Assembly: GCF_000001735.4 (NCBI RefSeq)
Contig: NC_003074.8
Coordinates: 1,798,101-1,862,100 of the forward strand
DNA: 64,000 bases
Reading direction: 5' to 3'
From: Arabidopsis thaliana
Taxonomy: Eukaryota > Streptophyta > Magnoliopsida > Brassicales > Brassicaceae
The position numbers and the translations under genes are program-made. Under the pieces are notes generated by a model that saw only the letters and a list, made by a program, of their open reading frames with translations, made no database searches and was not told the DNA's origin. Below are positions 12,501 to 25,071 of the stretch, one piece after another (position 1 is the first letter of the stretch; the number at the start of each line of letters is the position of its first letter).

Positions 12501-15166
12501 ATTAGGATTGCACGTTTTCGAGTTTTTGTTGGACTTTTTGAGTTTTCGAATTTTCTTAAGACTTGACTTAGGGTTTTCTTCATTTTGAGTCTTTGATTGA
12601 TTTAGTAAAGAGGGTTTGAGTTTGAATATACTTTAAAAACATTAGTATCCTCTAATCCTGAAGATTTATCGATATCTTAACAATTTTAAGAGAGCTTGGC
12701 AAACTAGGAGTAACTAAACGTTTTTTTGTGTTACGTCAAAAGTTCAAAATGTTTCCATAGTTTCCAAATATAAAAACAATATCTTAATTACTAGCATCTG
12801 CAAACACATTTGCTGTTGAACATGTTTGTATAGATCATCATTCACATGGCTTAGAGTTAAGGAAAAGCTAGCTAGTTAGTACTGAGTGACCTTAGGGCAT
12901 TTATTTACTTGTAAAAGTCGAATGCAAGTGTTGTTTTGTCCCATTCTTTTTCAGAAAGAAAAGGGTTTTATATAATTAGGGTTTTTTCGTACATTATATA
13001 GCGTAAGCATCTGAAAAACAGTGAAGACAGAAGAGAGAAAGTGATAGTGGGGAATCAATTGCTGATTCATCACGAGTCTAATACTTTGTGTCTTCATAAG
13101 CTACTCCGTACGATTTTATAGGGGTAACATGGGCTGGACTTGGAGAGTGAAAAAGCAACTTAGTGTTGGCTAGCCAAAGTGAAAAAGGACAAAGTTTGAT
13201 GTTAACTTAATCCAAGTTCCAACCAAACCCAACCTGGATTACTATTTATAACCACGATGTCCTGAATTTTAGAGAGAATATTCCAAAGTAGAAACCTAGG
13301 TGGCTTTCTTCTATTCGTCTGCTTTCATAAGCGGAAAGTGTTAAGTTTAATGTTGTACGTATAATATATACTTACACAATTTGTAGTGATAAAAAAAAAA
13401 TTTTTTCAAATTTTTTTTTGTAGTGATTGACTTTCGAGTTTCGATGTAATAGCTATGCTCATATTCCACCTCTATAAATTTAATTTCACTGATCAAAATT
13501 TAGAAACTTTTTCTCACTCTCTTTTCAGTTTTCATTCCCCAATAATAATACCACAAAAATAACAAATAATGGATAAATCCAACTATAAAATACATGCATA
13601 TATGAAATGCTATAAATATCATTGATCTGAGAAGCTGAAACAATTTCTCCCACGTAACCCGTTAAGATAACCCACTTATGTTTTTGATCCGTTTTTTCAA
13701 TAAAGTGATGTAATTTAGGGGTATTTTATTTTTAGGTCATAACAAGTGGGCAGAAAATGAGTTTTGTTCTTTGCATTCAGATACAGCGTTGTTGGGTAAG
13801 CGTGTTTTTGACACACTTTTTTTTTTTTTTTTTTTTAATATATGTTTTTCTCGTGGATGATGCATGCATATTTTCAGTTCACGAACATTCCCCTCTAGAT
13901 GTCCACGCACGCCTTGATTGCTGCCCATAATCTTAGTATTAATTTACTCTTTTAGTTAATGAAAGAGATTTCAGAATTGTTGGGCTGTTGTTATCATGTT
14001 GGTATATTGGTAACTTAATTGACCTTTTACTAAAACAAATGTTGGTATATTGGGTTTAATAATCAACCGGCACACGAATCTTTATGTTTATTACCGAGAA
14101 GAAACAAAGAGTCATTATCACTATCATCATGGGAAACAAGTTTTGTTCATTGTCGGGTTCTCTAAAATTTTGGTAGAAAATAGACGAAATGGAAAAACAA
14201 GCTTGACGTACTATCCAAAATTTGTTAAAACTGATTTACAAAGTTTTTTCATCTTAACCGGTATGTATACATTATTTCCACATACCTCTAATTTAGGTTT
14301 CATTAGGTTATAGTTTAGGATATAAAGCAACAAAAATGAAACTATAAGCCTAGTTTGATTAAAATGATTTTTGCTTTGGGTTATCAATTTTTGTAATATT
14401 TATATTTAATATCTAAACAAATCTAACAATTTGAAGTACATTTTTTGTGTTTTCTTTTGTTTCTATTTTGGTTCACTTTTAATTTGTTATATATAGTGTA
14501 AGTTTTATTTATTTCGGATTTTCGATATGGCTAGGATTTAAAATGTTTACTCTGGGTCCAAAAACACATGTGCTCTTAAACAACATTCTTACATTCATAG
14601 GACTTTCCTTTCCTTCCTTTTTGTGGGTTGGCTCTTTCTGCCCACTTCACATGCACAGAGATCGGACGCTTCCTCGACTCTGACTCGATCATATCATTTT
14701 TTGCTATTTAAGTGAAAAACTATGATTGACCAAACAGAAAGAAGTACTTTTGCAAAAAAATAGACACAAATATTTTGAATGTATATTACACATATGGAAC
14801 TGTACAATGACCATATTCTATTCCTTCACTTTTTTTTTTTATGTATATATATTTCTCATATACATTATGTGGCATAAATAAATGGTTTTCATTTTATTCA
14901 AGTGGTAGTGTGGAAAAAGCTCTTTTACCCACCATTTCTCTCTCTATACACTATACTAAATAATTCTTTCTCTTTTTTTTTCTTTAAATTTCAATTTGTA
15001 AAAAAAGTTACTTTTAGGCACTACAAATTGACACCCTCTCCCTCTCCTTATCCCTCAAATTCACTTCCAAAGCCTCTCTCATCTTCTCTCCTACTTGTCT
15101 CTCTCTGCTTCCTTGTTTACACATACCAACAAAATCTCTTACAAGAAATCTTCATCTTTGAACTTT
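9504..15166. other. Long gene-free region upstream of FAF4
   Basis: About 5.7 kb of AT-rich DNA with no reading frame that looks coding or extends across plausible splice sites. Things that stand out are a palindrome at 11820-11846, an imperfect hairpin at 13023-13095, and a poly-T tract with the flanking direct repeat TTGTAGTGA at about 13380-13430. Bases 15030-15110 form a pyrimidine-rich stretch (CCCTCTCC, TCTCTCTC) that looks like the 5' leader of FAF4. I see no transposon with clear ends. The region probably holds distal regulatory DNA for FAF4 and perhaps noncoding transcripts. Confidence 0.5.
11820..11846. repeat. Near-perfect palindrome, 13-bp arms, 1-base centre
   Basis: The left arm GCATTAATTACTC (11820-11832) and right arm GAGTAATTAATGC (11834-11846) are exact reverse complements around the single base 11833. 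A weaker TCAC/GTGA pair extends it outward. It does not lie in any gene. Confidence 0.9.
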
Positions 15167-16069
15167 ATGGCAACTGTTGTATATCAATCTTATTTTGAGT
15201 CTCAACACTTTGAGCCAAGAGCTCTCAGACTCAGACTCTCTTCTCATACAAATCCTCAACTATCCACACCTCTCAAATCCCATTTCCAAAATTCTTCCAT
15301 TGCTCCACAAGACAACCCTATTACCATTAATGCAGCCTCCTTGCCCTCATCAAGTCCCAACCCGAGCTCTAACTCGGACACCAACTCGGGAAGTTGGAGC
15401 TTCCTCGAGTCCCTTTCAAACTCGAGCTCTAATGATAAAGAGAAGAAGACATTACCACTCTTTCAATCTCCATCCTCTCGTAGAACTCTCAGCGACGAGA
15501 GCTTAGCATTGTGCACTGAGAGCCTTGGGAGCGAGACGGGCTCTGATATCATTCATGAAGATATGTTCTCGATTTCATCTGAATTACAAACTATGGAAAC
15601 TAGAACCACGTCGACAACATCGAATCCATCAAGACAAGATAGGAAGAGGAATACAATGGCTTCACTTCCACCTCCTTTGACAAGTATGATAGGTTTTGAT
15701 TGCATTGAAGTCAAGTCGCACCGTGAAAACGGAAGATTAGTAATGATGGCCACGAGACCTCCTCCGCGTAATCGTTGCCTTCAGGACCGAAGCAATGGCT
15801 GTGTCAGACTCGCTATCTTGATTGATTCTGATGACCACATAGAGACAGAGACCAAAGAAGAAAAAGAAGAAGAAGAGGAAGAAACAATCGAGACCGTGAG
15901 AGATAACGAAGAAGAGATTCCAGAATACAAGGAAGAAGAAGAAGAAAAAGAAGAAGAAATCAAAGTAAAGGGTGTTGAGAAAGTTCAAAGATCAAGAAGA
16001 TGTATTGAAGGAGATCGAGAAAACAGAGGATTTCTAAATTGGGAATCTTTATGTGTTGCCACTTCCTAA
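15167..16069 (+). CDS. FAF4: FANTASTIC FOUR 4 (FAF domain protein)
   Basis: A single-exon frame of 300 residues. I start at ATG 15167 (MATVVYQSYF) because the upstream part of the open frame begins in the pyrimidine-rich leader and lacks family similarity. The plant-specific FAF domain spans about residues 166-217 (SLPPPLTSM, GFDCIEVKSHR, GRLVMMATRPPP, CVRLAIL). The N-terminal half is Ser/Pro-rich. Residues 230-268 are an almost pure Glu/Lys/Glu stretch, and the protein ends with LNWESLCVATS. FAF proteins modulate shoot meristem size by acting on WUSCHEL expression. No transmembrane segment or signal peptide is seen. It matches At3g06020 by order (next to CHR12 and ANP3). It sits isolated between two gene-poor stretches of about 5 kb, which suits a tightly regulated developmental gene. 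Confidence 0.93.
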   Translation: MATVVYQSYFESQHFEPRALRLRLSSHTNPQLSTPLKSHFQNSSIAPQDNPITINAASLPSSSPNPSSNSDTNSGSWSFLESLSNSSSNDKEKKTLPLFQSPSSRRTLSDESLALCTESLGSETGSDIIHEDMFSISSELQTMETRTTSTTSNPSRQDRKRNTMASLPPPLTSMIGFDCIEVKSHRENGRLVMMATRPPPRNRCLQDRSNGCVRLAILIDSDDHIETETKEEKEEEEEETIETVRDNEEEIPEYKEEEEEKEEEIKVKGVEKVQRSRRCIEGDRENRGFLNWESLCVATS

Positions 16070-17055
16070 AAAAAGAATCTTTCTTCCTTTCATTTTTTTT
16101 TACATTTTGTTCTTTGGGATTTCTCTGTAATCTCACAGTTTCACACCCTTTTCTTTCTCCTGCATTTTGTTTTCGTTTTGTATAAATAACAACGTTTTTC
16201 TATCACTCGCTATGGTAAAATATGAAACCGAATCCTGGATAATGGACTTCCGACAAAGACCTTAACTGTTAATTCACTACGTACACATATTTGAGTTTGC
16301 GTTTACCTAATCCAAAACATTATTGTTTTATCAACTATTTATTTGTAAGTCGCATTTCCCGCAAGTGTGAGATCAAAATGATAATAACCCAATATTAGTG
16401 GCTATTTTAATATGACGCAATCACGTTAAATTAAAGTTACGTCAATTAAACTGTATTTAGGTGAAGGAAAATTAGAGAAGAAACCTGAGACAGTTAGCTA
16501 ATATGGTTAGGTGAGATTCGATGGAAATGTCCGAAGGAATTAAGTGGCAGACTGAAATATTTGGGTAAGGACGATTGTACCACGAAGATGCCTTCATGAT
16601 GGGAACACACATCACTTCCCTCTGTCTTTTCTTGTTAGTTTTTCCACGTTTTTCGTCTTTTAAAATTCAATTTTGAATCATATCTCCAAGACTTGTAAAA
16701 TCGTACCTAATTGGACATTATAGAAGAGTACTCCTCCACTTCATTAATTTGTTTTTTTCCTTCTTAATTCTTTCAACATTTTATAAACTCTCTGGAGCAT
16801 TCATTTCATTAGGGTTTGTCATATACACAGTATTCTGTACGTAATTGGCGTTTTTAGATAGTCAAGATCATACAATTTGATAAAATAGTATATTTACAAA
16901 TACAGAAGCATAATAATGTATAATAGAGAAGGGACTATGATGCAAAAAAAAAGTTAAGGGACAGCTGTGTGATTGTGTCCGTACAATGACAACGTCATAT
17001 ATATATATGCTAGAAGCTCTCCGAGTCTCCGCCTCTGATTCGTTCAAGGCTTCAA

Positions 17056-17074
17056 CCTCTCTCTCTCTCTCTCA
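17056..17074 (+). repeat. CT dinucleotide tract
   Basis: A short (CT)n run, similar to the pyrimidine tracts in Arabidopsis 5' leaders. It follows TATATATATATGC about 50 bases upstream. Confidence 0.7.
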
Positions 17075-17701
17075 GCCCCAAAGGAAAAAAAAGAAGGCTT
17101 TTGGTTGAAACTCAAACTCGTAAATTTTTACAAATATGTTTGTTAATTTTTCCAGTTAGGATTTAAATAATTTCCTTCAACAAAACGTACTTCTATCTAT
17201 AAGAATAACTAATATAAAAGGTAGAAGCTAAACATACTTATAGATACGAGTATCGACAACAATGAAAGAATATCTATAACATGTTAAGGTTTTGAACGTT
17301 TTAGTTTATAATATTTTATGCTTAGTCAAAAATTATGGTCGTAATATTGGCCAAAATTTTAGTTATTAATTTACACCCCATACATAATTGATGTAGAACC
17401 ACATCTTTTCCATAAAGATTGTTGCTTCTTTATTTCAATTTTCTACGAGCACCTTTTTTCTACTTTACATTGGAATAATACTGTTACACCCGTTTCTACA
17501 CCAACGTAGTTAAAACTATATATTATGCTTACGTATTCATGTTTTATTAGATTAACACATCTGGGTTTTTAATCTAATTTTAGTGGGGTTCGAATTTGAT
17601 GTATACGTGCGATCCTTTTCACGTTTCTTTTTCTGAAAAGCAAAGTAGTTTGCATGGGACGATCCATTTGCGTATATATATTTTTTTAAAATGTTTAGAC
17701 T

Positions 17702-17704
<3 letters not shown>

Positions 17705-17737
<33 letters not shown>
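17705..17737. repeat. (TA)n microsatellite
   Basis: An uninterrupted alternating TA run of about 33 bases in the FAF4-ANP3 gap. Confidence 0.9.
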
Positions 17738-17739
<2 letters not shown>

Positions 17740-20586
17740 GTCGTCGATATTATTATTCAGAGAACGATGTTACGTAATATTAACTGTTTAATCGCTATAC
17801 ATATAGAAAATCAACTGTAATTCTTTTAACAAAACCCGTTTTCAATATAAATTTATATACACATATATGTATATATTTATATAGAAAATGTGACATAAAA
17901 ATAAAGTACTCCAAATTTGATACCCACGTTAGAATGTATAAACAGAAAAGCCATAAATAAAGCTTAGTTTCATGCCATGTCCAGTTCCCACCCTTTTAAA
18001 TCGATCTAATCCATTAGCCCTAATCAACTTGGCCTTATATGATTCATGACGCAATCCTTTATTTGGTATGTTTCAAATTAGGTCACACTTTTAATATACA
18101 ACAAACTGCATATATTTACATATAAACATATAAAGCGAGATGATGCAACAATGTGGAATTTAAGAGAAGACATTAAATGAAAATCACGAAAAGTAGAATT
18201 GGGTTTCTTGGTGGCTAAGAAGAGCAAAAGGATTGGTGAATGGTGAGTGACATAACAATGTGCTAAGTGTTTGTTTATATGCCCATTATGTTTTCTTTCT
18301 CATCCATCCTCACTTCTCAGTGAAATGACCCATTTGCCTTTCTAATCCTTTTTTTCCCTTTCAAATTAAACAATGAAATAAATATGTAAATTCTAATGGA
18401 GTCTTCTTTTAAGTAATGGTGGGATGCCTTTTGATTCTTTATGTTGTCGCTCTCTTTGACCGGTTAATTAAATTATTTAATTAGTTCATGACTTTAGTTA
18501 GCGGAATACCATTAACAAAAATATAATTTGCCAAAGTAGTAATAATTAAATAAACCACTATGGTATTCATTCATTTTCTAATTGTAGAGGTTCGGAGGAG
18601 TAAGTCCAGACCGGACATAATTAAATTTATGGTATTATTGTAAATTCCCTAAAATATATTACTATTTTAACCACTAAAATCTGGACGTAAAATCTGCAAT
18701 AATTCAAACTGGTCAAAAATACTATTTGATTACATAAGCAATGAGGCAATCTCTTCGTTTACATATATTGATATATCATATATATACATAACATTCCGAT
18801 GATAATGACATTTCATAATATCTGTAGAACCAGTAAATTAAGCTAATCAAATTTGGGTTAATCTAATCATGCATGGAGCATGGTTTATTTATACTCTTCT
18901 CTTTTTTATTTTTTGTGTGCAAATCATCATTTATATTCTTAGCTCCGAGATATGAACGTTTACTCTCGTTAAGTATACAAATTATAATTAACTGTAATTA
19001 TGTCTCTTGATAGCTCATATCACTTGTTGTCAACAGCTCATATCACATTTTTAATTCGTTTAGATTGAAGAAACCTCCTCACAACGCCAAATATGCAGAT
19101 ATTTTCATCATTTAATTTGTATATTCTTCATTTTCAATTTACACCGGGCCCGCGTCGTAGTGCAACATGGCGACACAACCAATTCCAAATCGTAGCAACT
19201 CAATTGGTAGACTCTTGTCCTAACTTAATTGTTTTATATATTAATTAGAAACGTGTGCATGGTTTAATGACGTTCATCTTCGTTTAATACATATATACAT
19301 AAATTATAATGATTAGGAGGAACATAAATTTTAAACAAAAGAGGACCCCCCACAAGAAGTCAGGAGATTATAATTTTTGGACACGAATATGAAAAGTGTT
19401 TTTTTTTTTTAATAAAGGAAAAAAAAAAAGCATTCGTCACAACGCATACAGTTCACACTTGTGAGCTTTTTAAAAAAATATATATAATTTGTGAAATTAT
19501 TTTGGATAATGCATTGCAAAATCCGTAGGACCCAATCAGATTTCAAAATTTTGAGTTATGTGACTATGTACACGTGAACTAATAACATTTGGTAGCTTGA
19601 AAGAATAATTTATATTATTTGTATAATTTACATATTTATCGTCGTTTATAAATTTTGGTTTTTATTTATCTCTACATAAGTAAATATACTTTGTATTTTA
19701 TTTTTATTTTGAGAATTTATTACAATATTTCTATAACGTTTCTCGTGTTTATTGCTCTCATGAAAAAAATATCAGAATTAATAGCACTATATTTAAGTTC
19801 TACAAATCCTTCATATTATTTGCCTAAATACGAACCAGTTCTTGTAACCTTTCATCTTTAAGAATTTCATATATATTTTATTTTTGTCGTAATTTAAACC
19901 TTATGTCTTACTTATATTTGGATTTGTTCATTTGATTGGAAAAGCAATTTGAACCTTATGTCCTACTTACAGAGAAATTGTATAATATATATAAACACAG
20001 AAAAGTTAATAAAAAGAAAAGTGGCGAAAAAGGGATTCTCTCGCTCTCTCTATCTCTCATACATATCATTTAGATATGGACTTGTCGACAACGTACACAA
20101 ATCGAAAAATTCACATGTCCTTCTCTTTTCTTTTTATTTCGGGATTTATAAGTGTATCTACATATGGTCAATACTTCAATCAAAAACGGTCCAAACACTG
20201 ATAAAAGAGGAAAGCACAAAATCTAAATGTTGATTATTAATAGATTTGGAAGAGAAAATCAAGAAATCTTTAAGCATGAAGATCTTCATGTTTCTCTTCT
20301 CTCTTTTTTAAAAAAAAAATTTGCTCAGCTTTTTTTTCTTGACAGCCCATCCTCCAACCAAAATTTTGAATTAAAAACTTTGGTCTAATTTCTTATTTTT
20401 ATCTTTTTGGTGCATGAGTGATTAACTGACTGCTCATGTAAAAGGAAATAGGGTAAACTTTTTTTTATAAGACTAGTTTTTTTTATACTTAAAACAAAAT
20501 AACCATACTCGAACAACACCACAATTCACAAACAAGTTTTTAGATGGTTGATACGACCTTATAAGTCAGATTTAAGATATGTATAC

Positions 20587-20660
<74 letters not shown>

Positions 20661-20666
20661 TAATAC
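20587..20666. repeat. (ATA)n trinucleotide microsatellite downstream of ANP3
   Basis: About 26 ATA/TAA units with one interruption (AATAAATAA) near 20654. It lies about 130 bases beyond the ANP3 stop and so possibly in its 3' untranslated region. Confidence 0.95.
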
Positions 20667-20794
20667 TATGAACCGTTGAAGAACTATCTACATATATCAT
20701 ACTAGTCATGAAATTACCCCACCAACAAAAAAAAATACGAAGAAGTAATTTTGAAACATAAGAAAGAAACATACAGTTTCTCTTTAGCCGTTCA

Positions 20795-23700
20795 CTATCC
20801 TTTGTGGCCTGATAATGGAGTCTTCCCTCCTGCACCAGCGTGTCGCAGATTCTCTGCAAAGAGTTTTACTATTAGTAAACAAATGCTTGTACAAATTTTA
20901 AGTCATTTTCTTCAAATCTTTAGTCTTGAAGAAATAACACTTACCTCGATGCCTCTCAAGCTCTTCATAGAGTTCTTCTTCCCACTTCCGACGTATCTCT
21001 GAGAAACTGAGGAAGAAGGAAACATTAACACCAAAGAGAATAAAACCAGTTTCAGGCCTAACACCAGTAACTTAAGCACGAGCTAACTCACCAACGGCTA
21101 TTATTTACTCCCTTCTTGGTCGACTCGTTGACTTGAGTTGGTTCAGTTCCTGACTGCATCACTCTGCTTGTGTTCAGTGTACGTTTGGAGCTTTTGAGTG
21201 GGCTGGGCATAGCATCACTGATTGCTGAGAGTCGTCTACTCGGAAGTCGTTTAGGTGTCTTGCTTATACTTGGTAAGTTTGGTAAATTGTAGATATTGGT
21301 GTCTCCAAGTGCACCTTGGGGTATTCCTGGATTCATAGCATTGTGGAATTCTTCAAGCAGAGGGGTCTGCAACCTTTTCAAATCCTGAGCCTTGACAACA
21401 CATAAAACGACAAACGAGTAAGTGACTAAGACTCAGTATCATCACAAAACCTCATGTTGGTAGCCGAGATGCATTTAAAAATTCCAGGCAGACCAAGCAA
21501 AAAAGAGCCACAGTTGCAGGAGAGATGATTATGACTATTGGAGTATTGAAAATTGAAACACTATACCACACAAAACATGTAAACAAGAGTCCAACGTCGC
21601 AATGTGCATGTGTTCAACATTAACCAAGTTTAATACTGTTTAGTAGCTTTAAAGTTTCGAAATTTCATATTTAGCAGGTCTTTTAAGTTAGTAAATGAAT
21701 CTGAGAAAACAGGAATCATGCATAATAGTAACTGAATTCTCACCCATATACTACAAAAAGGCCTTACCTTCTCATCCAAAAATGATTTTATTTTCAACTC
21801 TGTGCCTTTATAATCATCCTCTGCAACGGAAGAGCCACCAGCAAATGTTAAGCTGGTTTCCTCATCACATGGAACTCCAGTTTGGAGTTGAGAAGCTTGG
21901 TAAGAAAGCAGGTTAGATTTGCTTTTCATCACTTTTGGGCTTTCATCAAACTTGCAAGACCAGTTATCCGTGGAATCACACATGGGATTAAAACTCTGTT
22001 AAAGTCAAAAAGTTCCTTTCCACTGTCAGTATAAGTACTGTAATCAACGGACATGTTTTAAAATCTGGAGGATAGACTTATCACCTTGTTTAAATCGGTG
22101 GACTGTGACAAAACATTGTTTCTGACTGATTCAATGTTGCAGAGATCATCCATATCGGTCTGACAAAGGTCATCAGAGTCTCCATCTCGCCAACCAAATC
22201 CTGAGTTATTTGACTTCTGTGGGTATATAATGGAACTCCTCAAGCTTCCCAGTTCACAGACATCCTTCAAGCCTGAACATGTCGACCTCCTGATCAACGA
22301 ATTTATTCTGGAACAACAGAGGAAGTAAAATAAGAATCAAGGGATCAAAATCATGGATAGTGAGAAGATTGAAACTAGAGCTGCAAGAAAAAAACTTACG
22401 AACTCCGAACATTCATTCCTTGAGTAGTTATTGGGTTTCCACATTCCTGATATATTAGAAAGGAGGTCAGAAGGTTGAAGAACCAGAAAAAAGTTTACTG
22501 CATAATGTACTAACCGTAAGAGAATTACGGTAAGCTGGATAAGGTTCCTGGCGCTTTCCAGTGACAAACGGGTGCTGCAAATGTTAAGAAGCTGTCAGCA
22601 CTATGAGCAACAATAATAACTTAGTATTGTGCATTGAGAGTAAAGAACATTTTCACAATTGTGAAATGGAGAAGATATGTTATTCACAACACCTGAAGCA
22701 ATTCGGTTGCAGAGAGTCTCAAGCTTGGTTCTCTGAAAAGATAATTTCTCTTATTAATAGAACAACAGATATAGATGCTCTCTTGAAATAGAATGGTGGA
22801 CATTGATCTTTACAGGAGCTATCTAGATAAAGACAAAAACGAACTGGGGAAAAAACTTATGACTTACTTGTGTAAGCATTTCATTAGAAAGTCTTTAGCC
22901 TCTGGTGAGAGGTCTTCTGGAATTGGAGGATGAGCTTTTGTTCTACCAATATGAAGGACAGCAGCAAACTGAAAGAAAAACTTTTTAGGTCTTCTTAGGT
23001 TTCTAAAATAAAAGACAGCGTCATATGCATCAACAATACTGGAAAGTGTCCTTCACCCAGTGACTCTTTACCTGCTGATACTGCTCGCTCCAGGGAGGCT
23101 TCCCCGTAGCCATCTCAATCACAGTGCACCCAACACTCCATATATCAGCAGAGCTTCAGATTAAAGAAGAAGGTCAGAATGAAAGTTGCAATACACATGG
23201 AAAAATAGATGAGAACCCATTCCCACTACTCAGAGCATGTATAATCTATTATCTTACAAAAACTAAGGAGATGGGGAGAAGAAGATAACTGGTAGGGTAT
23301 TCTTGAAATACTTACAAGCTATGACCAGTCTGGAGAATGACTTCAGGAGCCATCCAATAAGGCGTCCCCTTCATAGATTTGGCACCATTTACAGTAGCCT
23401 AGAAGCATAAAGTTCACAAAGTTTTAGAGTACTGAAGAGAGAGGCAACATATTGAAATATGATTAAAGAGAAAGAGAAGCGCAATCATACTAGCTCTACA
23501 ACTTTCTTGGAAGCACCAAAATCTGCGAGTCTGATGCAACCTTTGTTATCGACCAAAATATTTGCCCCCTAGGAGAATATGACAAGAGTTATAGCGGAAT
23601 TTTGAGAAACCACAAGCATATCACATGTTGGAAAGAGGAAAGTACCTTAATATCTCGATGCATGATCCCATTGTTGTGAAGATATTCCAGACCAAGCAGA

Positions 23701-24605
23701 AGTTGCTTTGTGTACATAATAATCACCTATTTAAAAAAGTTAAAGACACAACATTCATCGCCAGCGAAGCTCAAATACAAGATTTAGCAAAGTTCAGGTG
23801 TAGTCAGGACTTACAGGCTCAGGAAAAGATCCAAACTTCTCCAACAAAGATGATATTGATCCACCAGGAACAAACTCCATCAAAATATTCAACGAATCAC
23901 TCTCTCTTACAGTACCCAAGTATCTCTGCAAAAACAAAGATAATAAGAAGAATGCATGTGGAACAGACATTAAACATATGAGAAATAGCTGAATGGATTC
24001 GCCAACTCACAACGATGTTCGGATGTGAAAGATTCTTAAGAAGTTGTACTTCTTCCTCAAGCTCTCGGATGTGACCCTAAAACAAGGATTCAAGACCAAA
24101 GGAAACCAAAGTTGTTACCAAATTGGTAACAGATTTATCGAAAATTGCAAAATTTAAAAGATAGAGCAATAACTCACCTGAGTCTTCTCCTTTGAAGCAC
24201 TGCTTGGAGCGATTAAAACCTATTATCCAAAAAAAAAATCACAAATCAGCAGAAGAAATCATAAATTAAAGGCAACTGAAAGTAACCAGAACTAAGAAAT
24301 TCAAAATTAACCTGTTTAATTGCAAGAAGCTCGCCGGAATCGAGGTTCATTCCCATGTAAACTCTTCCAAAAGCACCGCAACCGATTAATTCCCCTTTCC
24401 TCCACCGAATCGACGGCGCTTCTTCTTTTCTAGGAGCAGGAAGGCCTGGAGGCGGCTTAGAAAAGAGCCCAATTCGAGAGCTACGGATACTAGAGTTAAT
24501 CTTCCCGACGAATCCGCTAAGACCTCCGCCGCTAGTACCATCGTCTCCGGCCAAAGACGACCGGAAAACCAAGGATCGGCGAACCGATCCGAGAATATCC
24601 TGCAT
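20795..24605 (-). CDS. ANP3: MAP kinase kinase kinase ANP3 (NPK1-related)
   Basis: Seventeen exons: 24605-24312, 24219-24178, 24076-24011, 23925-23815, 23726-23646, 23568-23491, 23398-23316, 23153-23072, 22968-22868, 22732-22693, 22574-22515, 22446-22400, 22307-22085, 21995-21768, 21390-21092, 21006-20945 and 20853-20795. They total 651 residues, the length I recall for ANP3 (At3g06030). The kinase domain runs from about residue 69: GCGAFG at 75-80, catalytic Lys97, HRD at 194-196, DFG at 214-216 and APE at 241-243. A long regulatory C-terminus follows, with [11 protein letters not shown] (a basic, possibly nuclear-localising patch) and a charged helix [19 protein letters not shown] kinases act upstream of MKK6-MPK4 in cytokinesis and in immune and stress signalling. 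All key catalytic residues are present. Site II-like boxes lie upstream at 24804-24823. A microsatellite sits just past the stop. Confidence 0.97.
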
Positions 24606-24803
24606 TTGAGAAGCCGACGGTGAATGTGTAGAGAGATCAGTGAAGATTACTCATGGCTGCTTCGGCTTCGTGATGTGTGGATTTAGGAAATTTCGAGGAG
24701 GGAAAGAGAAACTCGATCTGTTTTTCAAAATTAAAAGCTTAGTTTTTGTGATTTTTCCGTTGAAACCCTTTCAATAATCCTAAATATTTTACCCGTTACT
24801 TAA

Positions 24804-24823
24804 TGGGCCTTCTTATTGGGCTT
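24804..24823 (-). promoter_or_regulatory. Site II-like boxes upstream of ANP3
   Basis: TGGGCC at 24804-24809 and TTGGGCTT at 24816-24823 lie about 200 bases upstream of the ANP3 ATG. TCP-bound site II elements are common in cell-cycle and ribosomal protein genes, which fits a cytokinesis kinase. The role is inferred. Confidence 0.45.
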
Positions 24824-25071
24824 TTTCAGTATTGGAGCGCATAAAGTACTTCCCACGTGTAAAATATCCAGATTTGTGTCGGTCGTTGCATAATCTTGTC
24901 TTTCTCCACCAAACTCACCGACAAAATACAGTATTTTAAGTACGTCCTATCATGACATCACATGCCATAAGCGTCAAGTTTCAGAAATTATAACAACTAA
25001 TCTTTAACAAAATTTATTCTTGATAGTCTAAAGGAAAGAGTGTTTGATAACTCATCAAAACATTTGATATC

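Larger units (their letters stand above)
16070..20586. other. Long gene-free region between FAF4 and ANP3
   Basis: About 4.5 kb of AT-rich DNA after the FAF4 3' end. It contains a (TA)n tract at about 17705-17737 and a CT tract at 17056-17074 preceded by TATA-like DNA (see findings). There is also a short GC-richer patch around 19143-19160. No frame shows coding character. The reading frames at 19655-19861 and 19949-20233 are of AT-rich, low-information composition. Confidence 0.5.

Noticed and set aside
13021-13045. miR156-like string (ACAGAAGAGAG)
   Set aside because: No matching precise star arm; bulges too large to call a miRNA gene. Kept only as a weak hairpin finding.
15737-15988. Minus-strand Phe/Ser-rich frames opposite FAF4
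   Set aside because: Antisense of the Glu/Lys run in FAF4.
20572-20750. Poly-Tyr extension on the minus strand
   Set aside because: Translation of the ATA repeat; ANP3 stops before it at 20795.
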